Shown here piece by piece: positions 23,947 to 35,765 of a stretch of 64,000 nt of DNA. The stretch is taken from assembly GCA_012295275.1 (NCBI GenBank), contig CM022665.1, positions 34,344,022-34,408,021 on the forward strand, in the 5' to 3' direction. Made by a program: the position numbers and the translations under genes. How positions within the stretch are numbered: the stretch's first letter is position 1; each line of letters begins with the position of its first letter. The DNA comes from Chrysomallon squamiferum. Its lineage: Eukaryota; Mollusca; Gastropoda; Neomphalida; Peltospiridae. The notes below the pieces were generated by a model. It was given only the letters and a program-made list of their open reading frames with translations. It did no database searches and had not been told where the DNA came from.

Positions 23947-25305
23947 TTCTGCCGCAACAATTTAATTGTATATTTACTCCAAAACAACTGGACTGGTTTC
24001 GCGCTTCTTTTCCGTAACCAATTTCCTGGAACCAATCAGAAGTTCGCTCAATGCAAATTTTATTATCAAGACTGGTAACAGGTAATAGCTAACGGCCGCT
24101 AGGGGCGCTTGCTACTTTTTACGTTTCTTTTTACTTTCAAGCAATGGCGATCTCCCGATATCAAAATTTTACGCTAATTTGTTATATGTTCTAAAGCAGA
24201 ATGAGAGCAAATATCAGTTTTTATTAGGGGAATTTCTTAAAAAGACGTTATTGAAAATCGGAAAATAAAGCGAAACTAGGGAAATAGGTAAAAATGACAA
24301 CTGAATTTTAGAAAAAAATCTTAAAAAACGAAAACGGTCGATTACAAAGAATAAATTATTTAAATGGAACATTTAGACTGCTTCGTTCACATTCTGCCTT
24401 GAATGTCTCAAATAACCCCTTCGGTGAACAGTCACCTGGAACTAATGTTTCAAGTATGAATTGCGCATTATGCATTCTTTAAAAAGGGATATCATTACTT
24501 TCCAAGTGATTCTTTGTCGTGGCATTCAAGATACGGAGCGGCGTTTTTCAAATACGTTTGTGATAACGAAAAGCTCGTCTTGCCAAATCTGAAATATGTA
24601 TTGCTTACGAGAGCCGAATAAAATATGCAAATGTAATTATGGCAAATAACCTTTTTATTTATTTATTTTTTAGTTGCTCTAAACTCGACAAAGGTTCACT
24701 AATAAACATTCCTAATACCACAGTAGCATACAAACTGGACATAAAATGGGAACTAAGACGTTTGGGAATTCTGTTACCCTGCTATTTTCTCCATTGTTTA
24801 TATGTTGTCATTGAACGTAACATGAGCATATTTGGCTATTCTTAGTGGTAAGCGGTAAGCTCAGAATGTAATTATTTCTGTAACATACACAACATATTTA
24901 TCGGTCAAGGTCGCAGGAAAATATCAAATAATAAAAATCAACTGTTACACTTGTAAAACTGGTGTAACTAAAAAGGCAGGAGTTAACTTTTGTTAAATAA
25001 TTTGATTTATAATTCTTAATTTACCTGATGTTACTGTTACTTGAAGTAGTATAATAATAAAAAAAAGGGATGGGAACTGGGAATATGTTTTGCCATACCC
25101 TGGTGGATTTAATTTTCTGGTAAAGAAATGAATGATAAAATAATTAAAACATCAATCAATTTCTTCAAGGAGTTTAATATTTGCAATTAATAAAGTAAGC
25201 AATGAAAAATAAAAATAAATAAATAGAAATTTTAAAAGGAAGTTTGCCAGATATTTAAATTTAGTAGAGGATTCTGATTAACATAAAATAATCACTTGGA
25301 CTTTA
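23947..25305. other. PARP1 upstream flank
   Basis: This is the promoter side of PARP1. The only CpG-rich patch is near 24090-24112 (AACGGCCGCTAGGGGCGCTT), about 150 bases upstream of the ATG, and is a plausible core promoter or TSS region. At about 24360-24630 the plus strand reads as protein-like fragments in two frames, but there is no family match and a stop interrupts them. The rest is AT-rich and unassigned. Confidence 0.45.
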
Positions 25306-25975
25306 TTATAATAGAGTTATCTTCTGAATGGAACAATTTTGAAATAGGTGGACATGTCTCATGGTGGTCCAGCAACTGTCACCTCCACTGAAAAATGTAG
25401 AGAAGAAAATACCATCAATTTTTACTTTTCTCATTTGACGTATATTAAAATTGTTTGCTTTGTAAACAAGATCGTGGTTGAACCATAATCTTATAATCCC
25501 ATTGCTTTTCCAGGTTTGTTCAGTTTCACATATTAAGAGTTATTTTGCCACTATCCATTCTGATAGTGTCAGATGTTTTCTTCACAGACTTGGAACTTGT
25601 TTTTTGATCGGAGTGATGTAACCATAAATTTCAGTCATCCCTGATTCTGCTCCACATAAACCTGGTGGAAAAACAGTCCTTGGGAGGCTGATGGGAACAT
25701 TTTGTTAATCCTCCCCAAAGTCCTGGCAATTTTCCACTGCGAACAAAATCTAAATTTTCATCAAAATAAAGGTCATAATTCAAAGTCATCGACCTTGTAC
25801 GTGAAACTGGTTTAGCATAATATTGTACAAAACTGGTTGTGGGCCCATGAGTGCTCCAGCTACCATTGTGATAGGTGGCCTTCAGGACCTTATTGCTTCC
25901 ACCTTTAGGATTACAACAAAAATGGGTCCTGGGTCTGCAGCGTGTTGCATGAAAGGCTGTGAAGTAATTTTTCGG
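25306..25975 (-). pseudogene. Broken polysaccharide lyase family 14 (PL14)-like gene
   Basis: Minus-strand translation gives a colinear PL14-type domain. The first part includes CRPRTHF, a KVLKATYHNGSW segment, then LNYDLYFDENLDFVRSGKLP followed by GLWGG and DCFSTRFMW. After a frame change near 25655 it continues as AESGMTEIYGYI, then NGIIRLWFNHDLVY and KIDGIFFSTFFSGGDSCW. The KLPGLxGG and KIDGIFFSTFFGG blocks are, from family knowledge, the hallmarks of PL14 alginate/glucuronan lyases known in molluscs and other organisms. An in-frame TGA (25582-25584), an in-frame TAA (25540-25542), the frameshift and an altered CSGG block show that it is dead. The N-terminal part and signal peptide are not visible. 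No introns are evident in this stretch, so it may be a single exon or a retrocopy. Confidence 0.8.
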
Positions 25976-26897
25976 TATTTCTGATAAGTGCCATAGTACT
26001 CTGCCAACTGAACAAAATTAGAGAAATAATAATAATATATATATATGTATATAATTTAGATGTAATTCTAACCTATTATCATAATTAGGTTTGCAAGGTC
26101 CTACAAGGTCTTAAAAAGGAAATGAATTATTAAAGTTTAATTAACATATATATATAATAGACTACAGCATTCAAACTCACAAATAACTGAATGAAAGGGG
26201 GGTGGAGAATTACAATACATTTTGTTGTTGAGAAATTATATTGGAAAATAATGATAACGAAATAAAGCTTCATGTTTGCCTGATGATTTTTGTTGTAATG
26301 ATAGATATACAATATATTCATATATTTTTACGCTAAAGGTCATTTGCCTCTACTCTGCAGTGAAATACAACACATTTTAATAACATACCAGATGGAATCA
26401 TGAAGGTGTTTTTATTTTTGCTCTCTGATAATTCTTTTAAATAGTAGCAGCGGTTTCATGTTTGCGCAGATGCAGATAACATCTGTTGTTATTACTTAAA
26501 ATGATTTGCGGACCTTATTCAGAAGTGTATTTTATGTCATCTAGAGACATGCCGATTTATAAATTAACAGTTGTCTTTAGTACATAATTAATACTACCCA
26601 CAAAATGCTATACAAAATGACAATCCTGAATAATATACAGCGGCTCTTCTTTACCCATGATACACACAGTACTGGATTGTTTTCGTTTTCCCTTTGACAT
26701 GTTTATGTGTTAGTATTCCCATTACTTTGAACATAATGATAGACACATCAATGAAGACAGACCCCAGCAATAATTTGGAGTTTAATCTGTAGATTTATTG
26801 CCGAGAAACATCTCTTTTTTATTATGATTATTATTATCTGTAGCCTATATCTCTGCGACAGAACCTCACTAGTGCCTCTTTGCCTAACTTGTTTGTA

Positions 26898-27188
26898 CAG
26901 GTACCGGACCAATTATCCGGCGTCCGGAAATCCGGAAAGGATAGAAAACCGGAAGTTTGTTCCCGACGCTATTTTCATAGTTCGCGTGCGCGGGTGTTTT
27001 CCCCACCAGATCGGAACTCGCATTGTTTACGTGTCGAGTCGCCACAGTTGTGTATCGTCAATTTTCTTTGTGTTTTTGATTTTAAAATGTTTATGCCTCA
27101 TTATTTACATATTTAGATGCCTTGGTACCAGAAAACCGGAAAATCCAGAAATCCGGAATGCCTCAGGCCCCAAGGAGTCCGGTACCTG
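26898..27188. mobile_element. CCGG-rich MITE-like element with terminal inverted repeats
   Basis: The left end CAGGTACCGGAC and the right end GTCCGGTACCTG are perfect inverted repeats. Subterminal copies of TCCGGAAATCCGGAA on the left and ATCCAGAAATCCGGAA-like sequence on the right add to the symmetry. The left end is preceded by TA; the right end is followed by CA, so the TA target duplication is damaged or absent. The element is strikingly richer in CpG than its surroundings. The 155-codon open frame crossing it has no protein-like content. CAGGTACC-type ends resemble pogo/Tigger-related elements, but the family is not certain. Confidence 0.7.
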
Positions 27189-27199
27189 CAATCGTAATT

Positions 27200-28140
27200 T
27201 TGTTTTCTATGTAGTGAATTATATAATATTCACAAAACCCGTAGTTTTATATGCCCATTTAAAGCAGAATGTCTGTTACATTTTATCTTAATTATATTAT
27301 TATTTTACAATAATATTTATTTAGCTGTCATATATAATCATGTTTATAATTTATATTTTTACAGTTCTTAAATGTTTACCTAATTAATGTCAGAAAATGG
27401 GGGTAAATATACAAAAACTAAATAGCAGAGTGTATGCAGACGTACGTGGGCTATCTAGAAGCTGTATTATATAAACAGGGCAAGTTCCGTTGTTTTATAA
27501 ACTAAAAAACACTGGAATTAACAAACTCAAAATGGGCATTAAATTCAGAAAGGCTGTCTGCAGAGGTGTTTACTGAACGCCCGCGCGATGGTTATATATG
27601 ATGTCGGCACGCGTTCTGAAGGAATTGGTGCGCTGCTTGAGACGGATTGTTTGGGGCCGTCTGCACAAGACAAAGGACCCCTCAGGCAATGGTAATTACG
27701 GCTTTATTATTTTTTGTATGTAACATACATACTGATCGATAGAAGATAGCTAAATCTATTACTCTTGGATTTTATTGTGTTATTCTGTGGTACGTACTTA
27801 CGCATAAAAACTAAGATAACATATGTTAATAATTAAAAGATTAGTTAGAAAGTGAAAGTATCCAACTGGGCTTAATTAGTTTAATTTTATCTATCAACGC
27901 TATTTGCTTTTATGGTGTATCGTTCGCATCGTACGATTTAGCTATATATATATATACAAATTATCCATATTGAATTCTTGTTTATGTTATTGTTCTCTGG
28001 TGGATACAGAATTGTAATTTACTGATTTAGTAGTTTAAGCTGTCTCAAATAATTAACACCTTGTGACGTGACGCTATTATGGTCTGCTACCCTTTAGACG
28101 GGACGAGCCAGATTTTAGGTATTAATACTACTCAGACTAT
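27200..28140. other. Intergenic region upstream of YIF1
   Basis: This is mostly AT-rich. A CpG-containing patch at about 27565-27680 (GCCCGCGCGATGG, GGCACGCG, TTGGGGCCGTCTG) is unusual here and could be a promoter or non-coding first exon of YIF1, or a repeat end. Two short overlapping ATG frames in it lack family matches. Confidence 0.35.
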
Positions 28141-28176
28141 ATATATATATATATGCATTGTCTTACACATATCATA

Positions 28177-28895
28177 CAGTTTATAACTTTTCGAGTTATG
28201 AACAGTCGCTTAGTCGAGTTTTTGCTTTGAGTTGCGAGCCAGAACTCGCGTTACAAGCGAGCTTCAGATATGCCGCAACTAACACCACCACATCCGACCA
28301 GCATCCCGCATCTCACTGGTTTACTTCACGGTTACTTGGCCGTGGAAGCATCTCTGCTGTGTTGTGTTCGTGTTTTTGTGCAGTATTTTGCCCAATGTTT
28401 TTTTTTTTTTTTTTTTTTTTTTAAGACCATGGATCATAAGAAAGTGAGTGCAAGATACAGTGCTAAGAAGAAGAAGCGGACGATGTCCATTGAATTAAAG
28501 CATAGAGTAACTTGAGCGAGGTGTGCATGTAGTCGATTTGGCTAGGCAGTACGAGCGTACCATACTGAAGCAGAAGGAGTCGATAAAGGCTGTAACTCTA
28601 GCCAAAGGCGTTAAAATAATTTGTCTGATCTCCAAGATAAATACACTTTACAAAACCAATTTATTTCTTTACATTCTCTTTTATTTTGTTTTTATACAAT
28701 ATTTTGTCATTTATAAATACATTTTTCTTATTTAAAAATTCGTTACAAAAACATGGTGTGTGGTTTTGGGGGCTGGATCGGATTAATGGTATTTCAATTA
28801 TTTCAGTGGATAAAACTGATTTGATATACGAGCAAATTCAGTTACGAGCTCGGCCACGGAAGAACGAATTAAGCTCGTAAGTCGAGGTACCACTG
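28177..28895 (+). mobile_element. Tigger/pogo-type DNA transposon remnant
   Basis: The right end reads CTCGTAAGTCGAGGTACCACTG followed by TA, the reverse complement of the classic Tigger terminal repeat (CAGTGGTACCTCGACTTACG). The left end CAGTTTATAACTTTTCGAG is degenerate but starts after a TA. Inside, a poly(T) run near 28400 is followed by the start of a pogo-type transposase, MDHKKVSARYSAKKKKRTMS at 28429, ending early at a TGA (28513-28515). After a frame change it continues as LERGVHVVDLARQYER, typical of the helix-turn-helix. The rest of the transposase and the DDE core are missing, so it is an internally deleted, inactive copy. Confidence 0.75.
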
Positions 28896-29394
28896 TATTT
28901 TTAAATAATGTAAAAGCTAAAACTATTTTTTTCATTAAATTTGGTGGGTTTGTTGTTTTTGATAGGAATACATTTTTGAAAAGATTTATATAATGTTAAT
29001 ATATATGTATATATAATTTAAAACAAAACTTATTATTTTTCAATCATGAATTTTTCCATAAACGAATATAACTTCGTAACTCGTCGCTAGATGGCATTAA
29101 AATCAACAAGTAATACGATTTTATTCAATTTCAAACTCTGTTTAACGCTGCGCAACAAATAGTAGGCAAAGTATATTTGTGTGTGTCGTGTCTTAGACTG
29201 GTTTCATTTTGAGAAGCCGTACATATACACTGAATTAAACTATTACGCATGGATGTTGAAGAATCAGTCACATATTCTGTCAAAGTTCCATACAGTTAAA
29301 TTGTTTTTGAAATTTTTATTGTAAAAGTAACACCTGTGTTTTATAGTTAAATTGACTTTTCTTGTTAAATTGTTGGTTCTACAGCTTTAGAAAT

Positions 29395-30243
29395 ATGGAT
29401 GTTCCTTCTGGGTATCGACAACGTAAGATACTTAACAAATTACAATTTCATAACGTTTAATAACGATACATATAAAATGAACTGACACAGTCATTATTTG
29501 GTAATATATATGAGTATAGTTGGATGGGGGTTTCCATTTTAAAAAAAAAGAAAAAAAAAAGGTATATTATAAATGTCAGTTCCATATTTGATATTATTTT
29601 ATGATGACTTTATCATGTTTCTGAAGCAGATAATGCTGAGATATCTAAATTTTATATAATAAATTTATATGTAACTTAATAATACATAACATAACTTAAG
29701 ATACTCTGAACGATCAAATTATAAATTACAAAGACAGCACTAAAAAGAGGTGTACCAATGTCAAGAACTGTTATCTTCAGTCTGTTTGAATGTTTGAATA
29801 ATTTTCACCTTTCATTTAAACAACTTTTATATCATTTTTTAAACATCAGACATAATTGAACTTCCTCTATAAATAAAATAAAATAAAAAGAAGAAAAAAG
29901 AAGATTCTGGTGCAGTTATAGATAATTGTTTTGATGTTTCTGCATATTAAAGAACTAACCAACTAATATATATTTTCAGCAGCACCAGGAAAACGCAAGA
30001 CAAGATCACAAAAAGGCCAGCAACCAAAGCCACAGCTTTTTGAAGATACAAGTACCCCACAGCCAAATATGCAGTCACCACAGGGTTTTGGTCCCGTGAG
30101 TTACGGTCCAAGCCAAGGTTATATATATTTTAGATGTCACTTTTGAAGATATTTCAGTTATGTTACAACAGTCACATTTTGATAATCAAACAAATATTGC
30201 ATGTATTTTAACAAGAAAAGTACCCTAAAATTACAGTGAAATT

Positions 30244-30302
<59 letters not shown>

Positions 30303-31302
30303 GGAAATCAGCCTTTGATTAACCCAGATATCTCTGAAAAGTCCCGTCCAGCTTTCATTAATCTACTCTGAACAAGTTGTGTAGTAATAAGTTTTGTTAA
30401 TATCAGCACACAATTTTGCAACTATGATCACTTCTAAAATAATGACAGCAATTGGCATGTAATTAGACTACCAAGTCAGATGAAATGATTGCACTTCTTT
30501 GAAGGCTTAAACTATGATGTCATATTTTTTGGTAATTACTGTATGTAGCTAAATGAACAAGATTATTGTTAGTGTGTGTTGAAACCTAAGTGAATTCACT
30601 TATTTAGATTGATGTCAAAATGCATTTTGCACTGTCTTATTTAATTTGTCATAGTGGCAGAGCAACCTGAAAATGGTAACATAATTTCTTAAGCAAAATT
30701 AATAGAAGAGTTTTCATCAAACCCACACTGTAAACAGATTTAGTTGTACAGGATTCACACTAGGCTAGGAAATTAGGGAGAAGTGAGATTTTGTAAAGGC
30801 AAAATGAGACAATACAACGTAACCAAGCCATTGTCACAAACCTAAAATTGAACATCTACATGTATACATCAATGTTCAGTTTATAATAAAACAGGGCTTT
30901 TAACAATTTTTTTTATACAAATTCATGCCGTAAGTATTAAAATTATTTAACAAAAGTTTTATTCTTATGTTTGTTTACGATTACAAGCAGCCTGCTCTTG
31001 AATATTGAATCTCTACTTATGTTGGTTTGTTAATTGTAATATTTACTGTACATGTAGTTCTGTGCAGCCAGTTATCGTGCCCATGTCAGTTAATTTAATT
31101 CGTATACAAATTTAAAAGAACTGTGTTTGTTGCCAAACTCGAATAACAACAATAAAACAATGCATTTTTTGCAGTTATTCATACAGTTGGTCACATGATA
31201 TATTAATAAATATAATCTGACAGAAAATAAATAAATCTGCTGGCCAGTCACAAAATCTGTATTGGTACCTTCAACTTTCAAGTGATATAAAATCATATAT
31301 AT

Positions 31303-31333
<31 letters not shown>

Positions 31334-34300
31334 TTTTATTTAAAAAAAAATGGCCATTTAGATTTTGCTGTGGGTTAAAAGCAAGGCAAAGTTTAGTACA
31401 AAAGGGCAAGCATTTTGTCACATCAACCCCTCGTGTGAATCCTGATGATGCAATTTAAAATAATGAGGACCAAAACCATGAAGTTACCATTACCAGCAAT
31501 TGCGTGTAAAAAAAAACCCCACATTTTGGCAGAAAATACAAACCAGCAAATTAAAAAATCTGAATGGATTGACAATGCACACAATGACCCATTAACAAAC
31601 TTTCATATACAGATGTTCTGAAAATGATAAAGCAAATTACAGCTTTTGCTGCTATTAGTAGAAGCAGACTTTTGCAGCCAATGGAGGCCATAACTGAGGA
31701 ATTTGTTCTGGAGAGAAATAATAAGAAAAAAACCAGTCACCAGTGTCAGACTATTTTTCAGTTGATGCCTGGTGGACATGTAACTGTAATATTTGTAATA
31801 AAACATATTCCAGTTTCATGTTTATCATGTTTAGTCTTTATAAATTGGCAATATGTCAGTGTATCACTGTGGTCCTAAATGGATCCCATTTTGACATAGT
31901 CCATTGTATATATATTATTATTTAAAAATTTAGTTTTTCCCTGCTTCATTTCATAATGGTACTGCAATCAGTCCTGATTCATCGTATTTGAAAGTGTTAA
32001 TAAATAGTGTCACTGAGTAAATATAGAAACCAGCTACAAATTTTACCACTGCATCAATGCCAAGGGTTGTGGTTGTTCTCCATACTTGCCTTGGTGCCTC
32101 AAAATATGGCTGATCTTCACACAATAAAACACATAATTCTTGGCTTTTTATTTAATGTATTGAATTACAGCTTCCATCAAAATAACGATTCTCAACTCTG
32201 TAAGGCAGCATTGTGGGTGCAGCATATTTGCATAATTGCATGATACTTAAGTATGAGTTTAATATTATTATTATTAAGTATCTCTATTGTCTTTTAAACT
32301 AAGAATGGCAAAGCAAGATAGAATATAAAAATGACAATTGCAGGAGCTTAGCTTAGCAGCCTCCAAATGTTCAACTTGTTGATTATTATTTTTTATTTAA
32401 TAAACATAGTTTTGATTAATTTTTGACAATTAAAAACTTGATGTATTAAAAACTGCAGTTACCTAATTATTTCTTTTTTTTTATTTGTTTTTATTTGTTT
32501 TTAATATATAGATGTACCACCACCAGTATTTCCTGGACAACAAGTATTTAGTGATCCAATGGCATCTATGGCAATGCAGTATGGCACTTCTCTGGCTGGC
32601 CAGGGCAAAGAAATGTTGCACAAAAATGTTAGTTTTTGTAAAAATTGATGTCTCATTTTATTTAAAGATTCTACAAATGTAAGCTTCCTACATAAACTTA
32701 ATATATATAGAAGGACCAATTTTCTGAAAACGCTGAATCGCAAGAGGTATTGTGGAACTGGAAATCTTAAACAGAATTTTCATTTTTCAAAATTGATGAA
32801 CAAAATCACAATTTATTTTGTCAAGTTACAGATTTATTAATAAGTGTACATATTTCACTGTTCTGCATAATTGCTCATTTGAACCATTAAGGTACATCAG
32901 TTGAAATTTTTCTATGATAAAATATTGACTGCCATTTTGTTTTTGTCATTTGACTAGGTTACTTTTTTGTTTTGTTGCTTAATTAGACATATAATTTTAG
33001 TTCAGTAAATGGAAAACACATTTTATAAGCAGAAAATCATTATATTAATTTATTATTTTGTTGTAAGTTTTGGATACATCTTTTGATGTTTATCATATGG
33101 GACCCTTCACACTGAACCAGCTCACACTGCCAAGTACTGCGCTTCAGAAAACAGTAGTGGTATGACACAAAAAGATTTGGTAATGATATTTTGATCCAGT
33201 GACTAAATTAATAGATAATACATGGGATAAATGAGGTTTGAAAATGAAAACTTACAGAGAGAAGAATCTGAAAATGTTAATAATTCCAATCAGCCACATT
33301 GCAACTTAAGACATTTTTTATGTGATGGGTTACATTTATAATGATTACAATATGTATTTTCTTTTTGTTTCCATTTTTCAGATAGAACAGTATGTAGCTA
33401 CTTCCAAAATCAAATATTATTTTGCAGTGGATACCACCTATGTTGCCAAGAAGCTGGGGTTATTGTTGTTTCCATTTACACATTCAGTAAGTGATAAGAC
33501 CTTTCATATTAATACATAACAAAAATTCTTATTTTTACATACTAAAAATATTTATCCTTGTAAAGTACTTGCTTTATTTCAGATATATTTTGTTTTTGAA
33601 AGTGCATTGTGCATTAAAACTTCATAAATGTCCTAGCTATAAATGTATTGGTGAAAATAAATAAATTTAGTATCATTTTTCTGCTTTAAATTCCATTTTA
33701 TCAATAAGAATAAAATTTGTATTATTTGTTTTTCAAAAGGACTGGTCAATACGATATAATCAAGAGGATCCAGTTGCACCAAGATACGAAATTAATGCCC
33801 CAGACCTCTACATACCAGGTAGACTGTTTATAAATTTCTTGGTTCTATTTAATAACCATTTGGAGTACCTACAAATGTTGAGCTTTTTTTTTTGAAAAAA
33901 AACCTAACATATATTTGTCCTTTTTGAAGCTGATCATTGTTTGAAAAAAATTATAATGACGTTTGATAATATTAACGTGCATAAGTCTCATTTTTAATGT
34001 CAGAGCTTGTCCATAAATTAACCTGTGAAAAACATGTCGTTGTGGTAACAATTTTTTTTTTTTAATTTTTCAGTAATGGCTTTTGTAACTTATATTCTTG
34101 TTGCTGGTGTTGTGATGGGAACACAAGATAGGTTGGTATATATATTGTAGTTTTTCAATTTTATCAAAGGCTTCAGTATATGCTTTTCTCACAGTGGAAA
34201 CTTGCATGCAGTGGATCTTATACTGCTAATCCAGACAAATAGCCAGTGGCATGGTGGCAAAACTTGTTCTGTAATGTATTTTCAGTCTTATCCATTTCAT

Positions 34301-35581
34301 ATGGAAATTAAAAATGTATTAAATAATACCATATAAAACAGTGTTTTCAGTTTTTTGCAATCTCTTAATGGTAAAGAAAGGTGGGCTTTCAAAATTTTCA
34401 AACAGGTAATTAAAATAGAATTTCAAGAAAAATAAGAATTCATAATGTTATTAGTGATAAACCATTTTAAAGAATGGTGGCAACTGTAATTAAAATATTA
34501 TTTATAATTTCATTGGCAGCATATATGTGATGAATAAATATTTTAATAAAATAAATGTGAAGTAAAACAGAAAACATGCTGTACCTTAAAGTTGTCCTTG
34601 TTGTTTAAGGTTTACACCAGAGCAGCTTGGAATTCAAGCCAGTTCTGCCTTAGTGTGGCTAATAATAGAGCTGCTTGCAATTCTCCTTAGTCTTTATTTG
34701 ATGAATCTCAGCAATGAACTGAAGTACCTGGATATGATGGCTTATTTAGGGTATAAATTTGTTGGGTATGTTTGACCACTATTTGGCAAGTTTTAAAATA
34801 TTATTAATTAAGATGCTGAAAATTATGTTGTAAATACTTTAATGACATCAATCTTTCTTTCATTTAATGTTTATATTTTAAATATATTCTTATAACATGT
34901 AATTCCTTGTTATCTTAGATATGCATTATCCAGAATTATATACCATCTCTGGAGATAACAACACAACAGTTTACTGAGGAAATGTTTTGAACAAACTGCT
35001 GCTGTATATCTTAATTTTAAGTTTTACAAATTTTGAAAATAAAGAGCATTCATATTAAGAATTGTTCACATAATTTAATAATATTTATTTATTTATTTGC
35101 TGTTGTTTTTTTAGTATGATTTGTAGTTTGTTAGCTGGTCTAATTTTGCAAACAACAGGATATTATATGGTGCTTCTGTGGTTCAGTCTAACCTTAGTCT
35201 TTTTCTTGGTAAGTATATTTAAAAGTACATGTAAAATTAAAAATATTTAAATGATAAATTTCTATTCTGTTTATAATTTTTTGTAAGCTCTTATTCTAAG
35301 TGTAAAATTGATTATAGTTATTATTGTTCATTTATGGTAGTGGAATGTATTTTTACTTCTTAAATTAAGTGTACATGTTTTTCTTAAAGTCATCTTTATA
35401 AAAGATATGCTTTTTGTTTCAGGTCAGAACTTTGAAAATCCAAATTCTCCCTCACAGTACAAATGATGGCTTTTCAAAAGGAAGCAAGAGAAGTCTTTAT
35501 TTGATACTATCTGTTGCCTTGCTGCAGCCAGCGATGATTTGGTGGCTCACACATCATATAATGTTTGGGAAAAAATTGTGA
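29395..35581 (+). CDS. YIF1: YIF1 (Yip1-interacting factor homologue), 9 coding exons
   Basis: This multi-pass membrane protein of the ER-Golgi intermediate compartment and Golgi partners YIPF5/Yip1 in COPII vesicle transport. Exons are 29395-29422, 29980-30117, 32512-32627, 33382-33486, 33740-33818, 34074-34131, 34610-34765, 35115-35208 and 35423-35581. They join in phase to 933 bases (310 residues plus TGA); human YIF1B has 314. The N-terminus ([10 protein letters not shown], then PQLFEDTS) is cytosolic and Pro/Gln-rich. The conserved core includes [40 protein letters not shown] and [20 protein letters not shown]. Five membrane segments lie near residues 156-172, 188-207, 224-240, 243-258 and 282-300. 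YIF1A and YIF1B are vertebrate duplicates, so a single invertebrate name is used. The exon 2 acceptor could shift by one CAG, adding or removing one residue. Confidence 0.95.
30249..30301. repeat. (CA)n microsatellite in YIF1 intron 2
   Basis: About 25 uninterrupted CA units follow a short CT tract. Confidence 0.95.
31082..31200. repeat. Dispersed repeat, copy 2 (YIF1 intron 2)
   Basis: This is colinear with 23238-23350. Shared words include CATGTC, TTAATTT, AAGAACTGTGTTTGTTG, TTTTTTGCAG and GGTCACA. It is diverged, with small insertions. Confidence 0.6.
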
Positions 35582-35759
35582 AGGATGCCACATAAAAAGT
35601 GATGCTGAAGAAGAGCAGTTGAATATATATTATATTCTAGCTTTTTTTAAATTCTTTTTTTTTTTAAGTGTAGCAGGTGGTTTTTAACCATTACATTTTC
35701 TGGTTCTGTCAGTAGTTAAACTGCACCAAACGTTTCACCTGAAGACATTTTGAAAAGTA

Positions 35760-35765
35760 AATAAA
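35760..35765 (+). promoter_or_regulatory. Possible YIF1 polyadenylation signal
   Basis: AATAAA lies about 180 bases after the YIF1 stop. Further copies occur downstream (for example near 36600), so the 3' UTR may be longer. Confidence 0.4.

Noticed and set aside
26824-27291. 155-codon plus-strand open frame
   Set aside because: It runs straight through the inverted-repeat MITE-like element, both ends included; its length comes from the local GC-rich repeat, and its content is not protein-like.
28158-28424. 88-codon plus-strand open frame ending in poly-Phe
   Set aside because: It is the non-coding left part of the Tigger-type remnant read into its poly(T) run.
31624-31878. Possible exon in YIF1 intron 2 (after TATACAG at 31613)
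   Set aside because: The peptide has no family match, it would break the phase-perfect join of YIF1 exons 2 and 3, and the YIF1 protein is complete without it.
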